DNA of 64,000 bases from Herbiconiux sp. VKM Ac-1786 (GCF_015350805.1 NZ_JADKSG010000001.1:1536513-1600512), one strand, 5' to 3'. Numbered from the stretch's first letter, positions 8,695-17,454 are shown. The notes: generated by a model not told the origin, from the letters alone. Numbers and translations: made by a program.

Positions 8695-9423
8695 TCAGCC
8701 GACGCGCGAGATCAGCACGCTCACGAACAGCGCCACGATCACCGTGTTGAACGCGAACGAGATGACGCTGTTGCCGATGACGACGCGGCGCATGGCCGAG
8801 GTCGTGATGGTCACGTCCGACGACGAGAACGTGGTGCCGAGCTGCACCGCGAGGTAGACGTACTCGGTGAACGTCGGCCGCGCTCCGCCGGGGAAGTCGG
8901 CGCCGCCCTGCGCGACGTTCTCGCGCGCGAACCGCACGGCGTAGGCCGTGCTGGTGACGGCCCACGACGCGGCGATCGCCGCGACCGCGCTCCACGACAC
9001 GAACGGCGACGACGCGATCGCCGGGTTCAGCGCCAGGTAGACGACCGCGATCACCGCGATGATCGACCCCGTCAGCGCCCACGACACCGCCCCGCCGCCG
9101 AACCAGGCCCACAGCGCGCGTCGCGCCCGCCCCTCGGGCGGGGCGGTCGCCCGGATGCGCCGCTCGAGCTCCTCGGCCGGCACTCGACCGAAGGCGTGCC
9201 AGGTGAGCACCATCGCGCTCACCCCGTAGAGCGCCCAGAACAGCAGGATCGACGTCGCCCACAGCTCGGCCTGGGTGATCTCGGTCGTGAAGATCACGAC
9301 GACCTCGGCGACCATCGTGAGAACGAAGGCGGGCACCATCGCGAGGGTGCCCCGCACCACGTCGCTCGCCGACCGCGGAACCCGCGCCCCGTCGGCCCCG
9401 GTCGTCCTCGCGCGTCGGCCCAT
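8695..9423 (-). CDS. DUF1345 integral membrane protein
   Basis: A 242-residue membrane protein of the DUF1345 family, function unknown. About five hydrophobic segments are visible (roughly residues 25-50, 55-78, 105-132, 142-162, 215-240). The conserved family stretch EYVYLAVQLGTTFSSSDVTITTSAMRR is present before the last helix. A TAGGGT box ends 6 bases upstream of the ATG, so the mRNA may be leaderless. It converges on nadS with a 21-base gap and no terminator hairpin that I can see. Confidence 0.85.
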   Translation of the reverse strand: MGRRARTTGADGARVPRSASDVVRGTLAMVPAFVLTMVAEVVVIFTTEITQAELWATSILLFWALYGVSAMVLTWHAFGRVPAEELERRIRATAPPEGRARRALWAWFGGGAVSWALTGSIIAVIAVVYLALNPAIASSPFVSWSAVAAIAASWAVTSTAYAVRFARENVAQGGADFPGGARPTFTEYVYLAVQLGTTFSSSDVTITTSAMRRVVIGNSVISFAFNTVIVALFVSVLISRVG

Positions 9424-9534
9424 CCTCCGACCCTATAAGGCGGGCCGCCTCGGCGCCGTGTCCGGAGCCGCCCGGGTGCTGCCTGCTCGCCGGGAAAGGT
9501 GACGGGAGGTGCGCGGAGGGCGGAGGATGGAGGG

Positions 9535-10386
9535 GTGAAGATCCTCTCGATTCAGTCGGCCGTGGCCTACGGGCACGTCGGCAACTCCGCGGCCGTGTTC
9601 CCCCTGCAGCGCATCGGGGTGGAGGTGCTGCCCGTCTACACGGTGAACTTCTCCAACCACACCGGGTACGGCGCGTGGCGCGGTCCGCTGATCTCGCCCG
9701 AGGACGTGCACGACGTCATCCTCGGCATCGAGGAGCGCGGTGTGCTGCCGGAGATCGACGTGGTGCTCTCGGGCTACCAGGGCGGCGTCGGCATCGGCGA
9801 CGTGATCGTCGACGCGGTGCAGCGCGTGAAGGCCGCCAACCCGTCGGCGGTCTACGCCTGCGACCCCGTGATGGGCAACGCGAAGTCGGGCTGCTTCGTG
9901 GCCCCCGAGATCCCCGAGCTGCTGCGCGACCGGGTCGTGCCCGTGGCCGACATCATCACCCCGAACCAGTTCGAGCTGGGCTACCTCACCGGCACCGAGC
10001 CGGGTTCGCTCGAGTCGACCCTGGCCTCGGCCGATCTCGCTCGCGCGATGGGCCCGTCGACCGTGCTCGTCACCAGTGTCGAGCGCCCCGACCGCGCCCC
10101 CGACACCATCGAGATGCTCGTGGTCGACGACGCCGGTGCCTGGATCGTGCAGACCCCCCTCCTGCCGTTCAAGGCGAACGGGTCGGGCGATGTCACGGCG
10201 GCGCTCTTCACGGCGCACTACCGCTCGACCGGCTCGGCCGCGACGGCCCTCGAGCGCACCGTGTCGAGCGTCTTCGACCTGATCGAGGCGACGCACCGTT
10301 CGGGTCGGCGCGAGCTGCAGCTGGTCGAGGCGCAGGAGGCGTACGCGCATCCGCAGCTGCAGTTCACGGCGGTGCAGGTGCGCTGA
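9535..10386 (+). CDS. pdxY: Pyridoxal kinase
   Basis: Ribokinase-fold kinase that phosphorylates pyridoxal to pyridoxal phosphate in the B6 salvage pathway. The protein has 283 residues, close to E. coli PdxY. It opens with ILSIQSAVAYGHVGNSAAVFPLQ and has YACDPVMGN, TPNQFELGYLTG and the catalytic anion-hole motif NGSGDVTAALF. I use the GTG at 9535 because homologous sequence begins there and GGAGG lies upstream; an in-frame GTG at 9499 adds only a poorly conserved tail. The stop codon lies in a 21-bp tandem repeat. The product would supply PLP for enzymes such as NadS. Confidence 0.93.
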   Translation: MKILSIQSAVAYGHVGNSAAVFPLQRIGVEVLPVYTVNFSNHTGYGAWRGPLISPEDVHDVILGIEERGVLPEIDVVLSGYQGGVGIGDVIVDAVQRVKAANPSAVYACDPVMGNAKSGCFVAPEIPELLRDRVVPVADIITPNQFELGYLTGTEPGSLESTLASADLARAMGPSTVLVTSVERPDRAPDTIEMLVVDDAGAWIVQTPLLPFKANGSGDVTAALFTAHYRSTGSAATALERTVSSVFDLIEATHRSGRRELQLVEAQEAYAHPQLQFTAVQVR

Positions 10387-10438
10387 CGGGCGGGGCAGGT
10401 GCGCTGACGGGCGGTGCCGGTGCGCTGACGGGCGGGGC
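10376..10438. repeat. Three 21-bp tandem repeats across the pdxY stop codon
   Basis: Units at 10376-10396, 10397-10417 and 10418-10438 share the core GGTGCGCTGACGGGCGG with one or two substitutions. The first unit contains the last pdxY codons and its TGA, so the end of the gene has been duplicated twice into the intergenic space. Confidence 0.9.
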
Positions 10439-10504
10439 CGGAAGGTGTCCCTGGTGGGGATCTGCTCCGGCGCCGCCCGCTGAGGTACCGTGAGCGGATC
10501 CCCT

Positions 10505-10516
10505 CTCCGATCGGAG
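10505..10516. promoter_or_regulatory. Palindrome upstream of MmyB-type regulator
   Basis: CTCCGATCGGAG, a perfect 12-bp palindrome ending 10 bases before the ATG at 10527. Its position suggests an autoregulatory operator. It also contains the GGAG that could act as ribosome site, so a bound protein would block expression. Confidence 0.4.
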
Positions 10517-10526
10517 TGATCCCGAC

Positions 10527-11369
10527 ATGAATGCCCGATCCTCGGTTCTCGCGGAGTACCTGCGTGCCCGCCGGTCGCAGCTGGATCCGGCGTCGTTCGG
10601 GCTCGTCGACGACGGCCGGCGCGTGCCGGGGCTGCGGCGGGAGGAGCTGGCCACTCTGGCCGGGATCAGCCGCGACTACTACATCCGCCTCGAGCAGGGC
10701 CAGAACCATCAGATCTCGCACCAGGTGCTGAACAGCCTGGCGGAGGCCCTCTGCCTCGATCCCCTCGAGCGGAGCTACTTCTACCGGATCGCCCGGCCGG
10801 GCTTCTCGCCGTCGGCTCCGCGCGAGGAGCCGACGCCCGTGAGCGACGCGGTGCTGTCGCTGCTCGACACCTGGTCGGACGTGCCGGCGTTCGTCGAGGA
10901 CAGCAATCTCGACGTCGTCGCCATCAACGAGATGGCCGACGTCCTGATCCCGAGCGTCGAGCTGTTCGACGGCAATCTCGCCCTGGCGGCGTTCGCCAAG
11001 GTCGACGAGGAGCGCATCCACGACATCGCCCGCCGCGCGGTGGCGGCGCTGAGGTACCACGGCGACCCCGACAACAAGCGGTTCCAGGAGATCGTGGGCG
11101 AGCTGTCGATCACCAGCGCGGTGTTCCGGCGGCTGTGGGCCCGGCACGACGCCCGGCCGATGTCCCAGGGGACGATCCTCCTCGTGGTCGGCGACGACGA
11201 GCTGGTCGAGTTCCCGTGGCAGGTGCTGGAGGTGCCCGGCGGGTTCTTCATGACCGTCTGGCCGGTGGCGCAGGGCACGCGTGCCTTCGAGGTGCTCTCG
11301 TGCATCCGGGAGAACGCGCTCACCGGGCGGCCGGTGCGAGGGCCGCTCCGGGGCTGGCCGGCGCGCTAG
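10527..11369 (+). CDS. XRE-type regulator with MmyB-like ligand-binding domain
   Basis: A 280-residue transcription factor. The N-terminal helix-turn-helix has the typical actinobacterial signature RRVPGLRREELATLAGISRDYYIRLEQG (about residues 28-57). The C-terminal MmyB-type domain (about 105-270), a PAS-like fold thought to bind a fatty-acid-like ligand, has the VPAFVEDSNLDVVAINEMA strand and FREIVGELS-type helix. It converges with the next gene, sharing the CTAG stop overlap. Such regulators often control adjacent oxidoreductases; no obvious target lies next door except its paralogs. Confidence 0.88.
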   Translation: MNARSSVLAEYLRARRSQLDPASFGLVDDGRRVPGLRREELATLAGISRDYYIRLEQGQNHQISHQVLNSLAEALCLDPLERSYFYRIARPGFSPSAPREEPTPVSDAVLSLLDTWSDVPAFVEDSNLDVVAINEMADVLIPSVELFDGNLALAAFAKVDEERIHDIARRAVAALRYHGDPDNKRFQEIVGELSITSAVFRRLWARHDARPMSQGTILLVVGDDELVEFPWQVLEVPGGFFMTVWPVAQGTRAFEVLSCIRENALTGRPVRGPLRGWPAR

Positions 11370-11893
11370 CGCGTGCGCTCGAGCCGCTCCAGCGCCTGAC
11401 GGGAGTCCTCGTCGGCGGGGGCCCACACGATGAGCGAGTCGTCGGTGTTCTCGGGAACCCGCAGCACCTGGTAGTACAGCCGGACGGGCCCGACCGGCGT
11501 CTTGTCGAAGACGATCAGGTCGCGGCTCTTCGCGGCGAGCGTGTCGTCGGCCCACGCCACCGAGAAGCCCAGGCTCTTCGCCGAGAGCTCGCCCACGATC
11601 TCGCGGAACTCCCGGTCGCCCTTGTGCTGGTCGAGCGACTCCCGCAGCAGGGTCACCACCTGGTCGGCGGCGACGCCGTACATGGCGTGCTCCCGGTCGA
11701 CGGCCGGTTCGAGGAACGTGAACCGGGCGAGGTTCATGCCCACGGCGAAGCCCGGCGAGAGGGCCCGGGCCATCGCGTTCGACTCGAGCACCGTGAAGTG
11801 ACGGTCGCAGAGCAGGGCGGGGACGCCGTGCCAGCTCGACAGCATCGCCCGGATCACCGTGCGGGACTCGGCCAGCGTCTGCTCCAGATTCAT
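11366..11893 (-). CDS. Orphan MmyB-like ligand-binding domain without HTH
   Basis: A 175-residue protein matching only the C-terminal ligand-binding part of MmyB regulators: GVPALLCDRHFTVLESNAMARAL corresponds to the first strand-helix unit, FREIVGELSAKSLGFSVAWA to the central helix, and LYYQVLRVPE to the late strands. There is no DNA-binding domain and none in frame upstream. I choose the ATG at 11893 because TAAGGT ends 6 bases before it; an in-frame GTG at 11899 is possible. It sits between two complete paralogs, so it may bind the same ligand or form mixed dimers. That is inference. It could also be a truncated regulator that is kept. Confidence 0.75.
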   Translation of the reverse strand: MNLEQTLAESRTVIRAMLSSWHGVPALLCDRHFTVLESNAMARALSPGFAVGMNLARFTFLEPAVDREHAMYGVAADQVVTLLRESLDQHKGDREFREIVGELSAKSLGFSVAWADDTLAAKSRDLIVFDKTPVGPVRLYYQVLRVPENTDDSLIVWAPADEDSRQALERLERTR

Positions 11894-11922
11894 GGGCACA
11901 CCTTAACCGCTCGATCGCGACG

Positions 11923-12795
11923 TCAGCTAGTGCCTGGTGCAGGAATCGCAGTGGCCGGAGGGAGGAGGGCGGCGGCCATGCTCGCGAAGACCGCGGCCGT
12001 GAGGCTCTGGGGCGGTGCGGAGAGCACCGTGAGCAGGTAGCCCGGCATGCTGCGCACGGCGAAGTTCTGCACGTCGATCTCGAGCGTTCCGACGCCCTCG
12101 ATGAGCATGTGGAAGTGGGCCTCCTCGGGGCCCGAGACGTCGTAGCGCGACCACAGCCGCACGAAGTCCTCGTCGACCGAGAGCTGTTCGACGAGCTCCT
12201 TCAGGCGGGGGGAGAACGGGTCGGCGTCGCGCCGCAGGCCCGCCACGGTGGACGGCACCATCTGCTCCCACTCGACGAGGGTGCGCTTCATCCGCTCGTT
12301 GAACAGGTCGACCACGACGTTCGACCCGGTCGCGAGGCCTCCGTGGCCGAGGTTCGTCGCCAGGATGTTCGAGGCGACGATGTCGCGGTTGCTGTCGGAG
12401 ACGTAGGCCGGGGTGTGGGTCCACTGGCTCAGCACGCGGGCGACGCGGTCGGCCGAGTCCGCCGCGGGAGGCTCGGGGTGACGGTGCTCGCCGCTGGCCA
12501 CGCGGAACAGGTACTGGCGGGAGTCGGCGTCCAGCACCAGTGCCCGGGCGAGCGTGTTGAGCACCTGGTCGGAGGGCCGGGTGTTGCGGCCCTGCTCCAG
12601 CCGCAGGTAGTACTGCTCGCTGATGCCCGCGAGCCGCGCGACCTCGTCGCGCCGCAGCCCCGGAACCCGCCGTCTCGGCGCCCGCTCGAGCCCCACGTCC
12701 TCGGGCTGGGTGACGTTGCGCCGTGCACGGAGGAACTCGCCCAAGGCGAGAAGCTCCGCTGACACTCGCGCGACTCCCTCGTTCGGACGGACCAC
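11923..12795 (-). CDS. XRE-type regulator with MmyB-like ligand-binding domain
   Basis: A 290-residue paralog of the regulator at 10.5 kb. The helix-turn-helix reads RRRVPGLRRDEVARLAGISEQYYLRLEQG (about residues 40-69); the MmyB-type domain spans about 115-270 with TPAYVSDSNRDIVASN and LKELVEQLSVDEDFVRLW. The C-terminus is Ala/Pro rich. The GTG at 12795 is the longest start; a GTG about ten codons later is also possible. It lies 29 bases upstream of the orphan-domain gene on the same strand, so both may be cotranscribed. An inverted repeat just upstream is a likely self-operator. Confidence 0.87.
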   Translation of the reverse strand: MVRPNEGVARVSAELLALGEFLRARRNVTQPEDVGLERAPRRRVPGLRRDEVARLAGISEQYYLRLEQGRNTRPSDQVLNTLARALVLDADSRQYLFRVASGEHRHPEPPAADSADRVARVLSQWTHTPAYVSDSNRDIVASNILATNLGHGGLATGSNVVVDLFNERMKRTLVEWEQMVPSTVAGLRRDADPFSPRLKELVEQLSVDEDFVRLWSRYDVSGPEEAHFHMLIEGVGTLEIDVQNFAVRSMPGYLLTVLSAPPQSLTAAVFASMAAALLPPATAIPAPGTS

Positions 12796-12802
12796 CCCGT
12801 CT

Positions 12803-12822
12803 TCTGGAGCCGGGTCTCCAGA
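12803..12822. promoter_or_regulatory. Inverted repeat TCTGGAG-N6-CTCCAGA
   Basis: Perfect 7-bp arms with a 6-base spacer, 7 bases upstream of the GTG of the MmyB-type regulator. Placement and symmetry fit an operator for a dimeric regulator, probably the downstream gene product. No experimental motif is known to me for this protein. Confidence 0.5.
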
Positions 12823-12948
12823 TAAGGATGCTCGGTGCCGCGCCGCTCGTCAATCAGCTCTCCGCGGCACCCGACCCGGCCACGCGGTGCCCGGCCCCGG
12901 TCATCCGTTCGATCACGTAGATCGCGGCGTCGGCGCGCGAGCGCTGTG

Positions 12949-13830
12949 TCAGTCGTTGCCGTTCGCCGGCGGCGGCCCGAGCGCCTCGACCGCCGCGAAG
13001 AACCCGTCGGGCACGGGCGAGGCCAGAAGGCGGGGCAGGTCGGCGAGCCGCTCGGGCGTCGGCACGCCCACGACGGTCGTCGTGACCAGCGGGCTGCGCA
13101 GCGAGAACTGCAGGGCGGCGGCCGCGAGGTCGACCTCCGCGTCGTCCGCCAGCGCCCGCACCGCGGCCAGGTGCGCCGCGAACTCCGGGGGCATCGGCCG
13201 GTAGCCGTAGTCCGCCGAGGACCCGTTGGCGAGCGCGCCCCCGCCGAAGGGCGCCGCGTTGAAGACCGTCATCCCGAGCTCCCGGGCGAGGCGGAAGGTG
13301 GGCTCGGCCGAGCGGTCCACCAGGGTCAAGCGGTTGTGCGAGAGCACGGCGTCGAACACGCCGGTCGCCACGTACTCGTGCACCTGGCCGATCGTGCCCG
13401 CGGCGATGCCGACGGCGCCGATCACGCCCTCGTCGCGCAGGGCGAGCAGGGCATCCACCGGCCCACCGGGCGCCATCGCCTCGGCGAAGGTGATCGTGTC
13501 GGGGTCGTGCAGGTGGTAGAGCGGCAGGCTCGAGACGCCCAGCCGGCTCAGCGATTCCTCGAGCGAGCGGCGCACCCGGTCGCCGTCGAAGACGCCCGTC
13601 GCGACGTCGCGGTCGGCCTTGGAGTAGATGAGCTTCTCCGGCGGCAGCCCGCCGGCCCTCGCCAGCGCCCGGCCGAGCAGCGCCTCGCTGCGACCCTCGG
13701 CGTACATGTTGCTCGTGTCGACGTGGCCGAGCGGCGAGGCGATCAAGGCGTCGGCCAGGTCCTCGGCGTCGGGCCGCTCGCCGAGCCGCGAGGCTCCGAG
13801 GGTGATCGGGGTGGTGGTGACGGGGTTCAT
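12949..13830 (-). CDS. Aldo/keto reductase (sugar dehydrogenase-like)
   Basis: A 293-residue aldo/keto reductase. Tetrad residues are seen as D38 and Y43 (HVDTSNMYAEGRSE), K71 (IYSKADRD) and H108 (LYHLHDPDT). The pattern is like D-threo-aldose 1-dehydrogenase/L-fucose dehydrogenase enzymes, which oxidise free sugars, but substrate is inferred. The ATG overlaps the stop of the mutarotase-like gene by 4 bases, so the two are cotranslated. Together they could equilibrate sugar anomers and oxidise the beta form. The position beside a GH35 gene and a sugar ABC transporter supports carbohydrate use. Confidence 0.88.
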   Translation of the reverse strand: MNPVTTTPITLGASRLGERPDAEDLADALIASPLGHVDTSNMYAEGRSEALLGRALARAGGLPPEKLIYSKADRDVATGVFDGDRVRRSLEESLSRLGVSSLPLYHLHDPDTITFAEAMAPGGPVDALLALRDEGVIGAVGIAAGTIGQVHEYVATGVFDAVLSHNRLTLVDRSAEPTFRLARELGMTVFNAAPFGGGALANGSSADYGYRPMPPEFAAHLAAVRALADDAEVDLAAAALQFSLRSPLVTTTVVGVPTPERLADLPRLLASPVPDGFFAAVEALGPPPANGND

Positions 13831-14855
13831 GCTCGCTCCTCGATGGTGGTGACGGATGCTCGGGACGACGGCTCCGGCCCGAGCCGGATGCCCCACCGGG
13901 CGCTCCAGGCCTCTCCGGGCCCGATCCAGTGCAGCCCGCGGCCGGTGCGCAGCGCGTTCGGCGGCGCCGACATGGGTTCGACGGCGAGGGCGCTCCTGGT
14001 GCCGCGGTCGGTCGCGAACTGCGGAGCCCGGTAGACCTGCACCCAGCCGAACACGGCATCGGCCCACAGCTCCACCGCGGTGCCGTCGGGGGCCTCCAGC
14101 CGGTGCACCACCTGTCCGCCCCGACGGCGCAGCGCCGTGTAGCCCGAGTGCGGGTCGATCTCCGTCAGCCGACGACCGCCCCGCAGGTCCCACCGGGTGC
14201 CCTCGACCGGCCGCTCGCCCCGCGGGATCCATCCTTCGTCGAGCACCAGCGCGCGGTCGGCCTCGATGGTGAGCGTCAGCTCGTCTCCCGGGCGGTCGCC
14301 GATGCAGAGGTACGGATGCGCGCCCAGCGCGAACGGCGCCGCCTCCGCCGAGCGGTTGACCACGTCGTGCTGCACGGAGACGCCGGCACCGGTGCCGCCG
14401 GGGTTCGCGGCGTCGCCTGCGTTCCCGGTGCTCCCGGGGTCCAGGGCGTAGCGGGTCGTCAGCTCCAGCCGGAAGGGATACCCCGGGCTCGGCTCGAGCA
14501 CCGTGCGCAGCGTCAGGGCGTCGTCGTCGTGCCCGGCGACGTCCCAGTCGCGGTCGAGCAGGAGCCCGTGGTTGGCGTGCCCGTTCTCGGGATCGCCGAC
14601 CGGGAGCCGCCGCTCGACGCCGTCGAGCGTCCAGCGGGCGCCTTCCACCCGGTTGGGCCACGGGGCGAGCACGGCGCCGGCCGCCCCGGGGGCGGGCTCC
14701 GTCGACGCGGTCGGCTCCACGAGGTGCAGTCCGTCCACCGTGAGCAGCCGCAGCGCCGCGGCCCGGCGCGAGACGACGGCCTCGATCAGCCGCCCGTCGC
14801 GCATCCCGCGCAGGTGCAGACGAGCGCCTGTGCTCGGGGTCATCCCGGTGATCAT
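13827..14855 (-). CDS. Aldose 1-epimerase family protein (mutarotase-like)
   Basis: A 342-residue galactose mutarotase-fold protein, likely converting alpha and beta anomers of a hexose. Seen motifs: LAPWPNRVEGARW, NHGLL with a candidate catalytic histidine, GAHPYLCIG with the second histidine, and the C-terminal VEPMSAPPNA carrying the catalytic glutamate. A Gly/Asn/Thr-rich insert near residues 150-165 is a local expansion. The gene is divergent from the GH35 gene and overlaps the aldo/keto reductase gene downstream, forming a two-gene operon. Confidence 0.88.
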   Translation of the reverse strand: MITGMTPSTGARLHLRGMRDGRLIEAVVSRRAAALRLLTVDGLHLVEPTASTEPAPGAAGAVLAPWPNRVEGARWTLDGVERRLPVGDPENGHANHGLLLDRDWDVAGHDDDALTLRTVLEPSPGYPFRLELTTRYALDPGSTGNAGDAANPGGTGAGVSVQHDVVNRSAEAAPFALGAHPYLCIGDRPGDELTLTIEADRALVLDEGWIPRGERPVEGTRWDLRGGRRLTEIDPHSGYTALRRRGGQVVHRLEAPDGTAVELWADAVFGWVQVYRAPQFATDRGTRSALAVEPMSAPPNALRTGRGLHWIGPGEAWSARWGIRLGPEPSSRASVTTIEERA

Positions 14856-14942
14856 CGCGGTCGTCCACCTCGTCGCAGTCGCACCTCGACGGGTGGTGCT
14901 CCAGCCTCACCCGGGAGGCTGCCCGCCTCCATGGGCGATCCG

Positions 14943-14964
14943 GCGGAACCCCTGGACGTTCCGC
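14943..14964. promoter_or_regulatory. Inverted repeat in divergent galM-like/GH35 promoter region
   Basis: GCGGAAC-N8-GTTCCGC, perfect 7-bp arms, lies in the middle of the 193-base region between the mutarotase operon and the GH35 gene. The spacer holds CCTGGAC, which is also the start of the 13-mer found at the AraC and transporter promoters. A weaker repeat GGAGGC-N5-GCCTCC lies at 14914-14930. Likely operator for both directions; the regulator is not known. Confidence 0.45.
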
Positions 14965-15048
14965 TGATCGCGCCGGGGCGTCGAATCATCCAGGCGGTCC
15001 CGCGCAGGAGGCATTCCGTCGGCGGCGCCGGCACGGAAGGATCGGGAG

Positions 15049-17454
15049 GTGGCCCAGCTCAGCACGTCCGGAGCGCCGCGGCGCATCCGGCTCACCTCCG
15101 CCCCCGCCGATCCCTCGGTCTCCGCCCTGCGACTCGGCGACTCCGTCCCGGGCGACGCCGTCGTCGTGCGCCGCACCCACCTCGAACGGGGCGGGAGGCC
15201 GTGGTTCCCGGTCGCCGGCGAGTACCACTATTCGCGCACCGACCCGGCGCGCTGGCGCGAGGACCTCGCCGCCCTTCGGAGCAACGGCGTCACCCTGGTC
15301 TCGACCTATGCGATCTGGATCCTGCACCAGCCGACCCCGGGGGCCATCGACTGGTCGGGCGCCCTCGACCTGCGCCGCTTCGTCGAGACCGCCCGGGAGG
15401 TCGGGCTGGAGGTCGTGCTCCGGATCGGCCCGTGGGTGCACGGTGAGACCCGCAACGGCGGCTTCCCCGACTGGGTGCAGTCGGCCGACGTCGAGCTGCG
15501 CACCGACGATCCCGCCTACCTCGAGCTCGTCACCCCGTGGATTGGGGCGATGGCCGACGAGCTGCGCGGACTGTTCCGGAGCGCCGAGACCCCCGACGCC
15601 CCGATCATCGCCATCCAGGTCGAGAACGAGCTCTACGACCAGCCCGGGCATCTGAGCACGCTCCGGCGCGTGGCCGAGGAGGCCGGGATGAGCGCCCCGC
15701 TCTGGACCGCGACCGGCTGGGGCGGCGCGGAGCTTCCGCCCGACGAGTTCCTGCCGGTCTACGCCGGGTACGTCGACGGCTTCTGGGAGGACAGCGACGC
15801 GGGCTGGCCCGCGAACTACGCGATGCACTTCCGCTTCAGCGACGAGCGCGACGACCTCGGGGTGGGGGCCGACGTGCGGGCCGCGAGCGCCGCCGGCGCG
15901 GCCGGCGAGACCGACGCCGACGCCGACGCCGACGCGAACGCAGTCGCAGACCCCGGCACCGGCATCGACCCCGGCACCGGCGCCGTCCCCTACGCGACCT
16001 GCGAGCTCGGCGGCGGCATGCCCGTCGCCTACCACCGCCGCCCCCACGTCGACCCCGAGGACGTCGCGGCGGTCGCGCTCGCGAAGCTCGCCAGCGGCTC
16101 CGTGTTCCAGGGTTACTACATGTACCACGGAGGGGTGCAGGTGCCGGGCACGCAGGAGTCGCAGGCGACCGGCTACCCGAACGACCTCCCCCTCCGCGAC
16201 TACGACTTTGCCGCGCCCCTCGGCTCGTTCGGCCAGCGCCGGCGCCACGCCGACCTGCTCCGGCTGCAGCACCTGTTCGCGCAGACGGCGGCCGACGTCC
16301 TGGCGCCGGCCGTGCCGTCGTTCGCCGAGGGCGAGCCGCGGGCGTCCCTCCGCGCCGACGAGGAGCAGGGCTTCCTGTTCTTCTCGACCTACCAGCCCGC
16401 CGTCGCCCCGCTCCCCGCGGAGACCGTGCAGTTCGAGCTCACCCTCGGTGAGCACACGGTCGTCGTGCCGTCGGAGGCGGCCGAGGTGCCCTCGGGCGCC
16501 TCCTTCGTCTGGCCGGTGCGCCGCCTGCTCCCCGACGGCAGCCGCTTCTCGGCGACCGCGCAGCTCGTGACCGAGCTCGAGCTCGACGGCGTGCCCACGG
16601 TCGTGCTCGTCCAGACGGCTGGGCTGCCGGTGGAGGTCGTCCACGAGACGGTCGCCGGCCGCACCGACCACCACCCCGTGCATCCGGTGGCCGTGCCGAC
16701 CGTCGGGAACGGCCTCGAGCTCGGGGGCGCGCGGATGATCGTGCTCGACGCCGCCACCGCCGAGACGCTCTGGCGCGGCGAGGTCGACGGTGTCGAGCAC
16801 CTGGTGTTCAGCGCGGCCGACGTCGGCTTCGACGGCGGCCTGTCGATCCGCGTCGCGGACGGCCCCCAGACCCTCACGACGATCCCGGCCCTCTCCCGCC
16901 TCGGCGCCGGGGTGCAGCAGCTCGAGGGCCCCGACGGCCTCGGCGGCGTGTACCGGGTCGGACTCGACGGCGCCGACGGCACGGCCGACGAGGTGGTGGT
17001 CGAGCTGGTGAGCGAGGCGCGCGGCACGGCACCGGTGCGGCACGGCGGCAGCGGCGGCCGGCTCTCGGCGCCCCTCGACGAGGACTTCGCACTCGCCGCG
17101 CGCTACCGCCTGCGGTTGCCCGAGGCCCCGGAAACGGCCGAGACGCCCGAGACGCCCGAGGCGGCCGAGGGCGCCGGGCCGCGCGACCGCGTCATCCTCG
17201 ACCTCGACTGGGTCGGCGACGTCGGTCGCGCCCACCACGACGGGCTGCTCGTGTCCGACCAGTTCTGGAGCGGCCGCTCGTGGGAGATCGACGTCACGGG
17301 CCTGTCGGGCGAGCTCGAGCTGGCGCTGCTCCCGTGGAGCCCCGACAGCGCCGTGCACCTCGACGCCCGGGTGCGCCCGCTCGCCGACCGCGAGCGCCTC
17401 GCCGTGCACGGAGCGCGGCTTCACCGCTCCCGGCTCGTGCGCGTCACCGCCTGA
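15049..17454 (+). CDS. GH35 family beta-galactosidase-like glycoside hydrolase
   Basis: An 801-residue TIM-barrel glycosidase. The N-terminal catalytic domain has GEYHYSRTDPARWREDL, TYAIWILHQP, RIGPWVHGETRNGGFPDW and IAIQVENELYD, where E194 of the NE pair is the expected acid/base. E319 in TCELGGGMP is my candidate nucleophile. An Asp/Ala/Gly/Pro repeat (residues about 288-311) lies just before it and looks like a recent insert. Beta-sandwich domains fill the C-terminal half. No signal peptide, so it should act on imported oligosaccharide. GTG start with AAGG about 9 bases upstream. Neighbours supply import and mutarotation. Confidence 0.87.
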   Translation: MAQLSTSGAPRRIRLTSAPADPSVSALRLGDSVPGDAVVVRRTHLERGGRPWFPVAGEYHYSRTDPARWREDLAALRSNGVTLVSTYAIWILHQPTPGAIDWSGALDLRRFVETAREVGLEVVLRIGPWVHGETRNGGFPDWVQSADVELRTDDPAYLELVTPWIGAMADELRGLFRSAETPDAPIIAIQVENELYDQPGHLSTLRRVAEEAGMSAPLWTATGWGGAELPPDEFLPVYAGYVDGFWEDSDAGWPANYAMHFRFSDERDDLGVGADVRAASAAGAAGETDADADADANAVADPGTGIDPGTGAVPYATCELGGGMPVAYHRRPHVDPEDVAAVALAKLASGSVFQGYYMYHGGVQVPGTQESQATGYPNDLPLRDYDFAAPLGSFGQRRRHADLLRLQHLFAQTAADVLAPAVPSFAEGEPRASLRADEEQGFLFFSTYQPAVAPLPAETVQFELTLGEHTVVVPSEAAEVPSGASFVWPVRRLLPDGSRFSATAQLVTELELDGVPTVVLVQTAGLPVEVVHETVAGRTDHHPVHPVAVPTVGNGLELGGARMIVLDAATAETLWRGEVDGVEHLVFSAADVGFDGGLSIRVADGPQTLTTIPALSRLGAGVQQLEGPDGLGGVYRVGLDGADGTADEVVVELVSEARGTAPVRHGGSGGRLSAPLDEDFALAARYRLRLPEAPETAETPETPEAAEGAGPRDRVILDLDWVGDVGRAHHDGLLVSDQFWSGRSWEIDVTGLSGELELALLPWSPDSAVHLDARVRPLADRERLAVHGARLHRSRLVRVTA

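Noticed and set aside
12854-12945. Short minus-strand frame ending AGHRVAGSGAAES after the aldo/keto reductase gene
   Set aside because: Possible gene remnant, but too short, with no ribosome site or recognisable match to call a gene.
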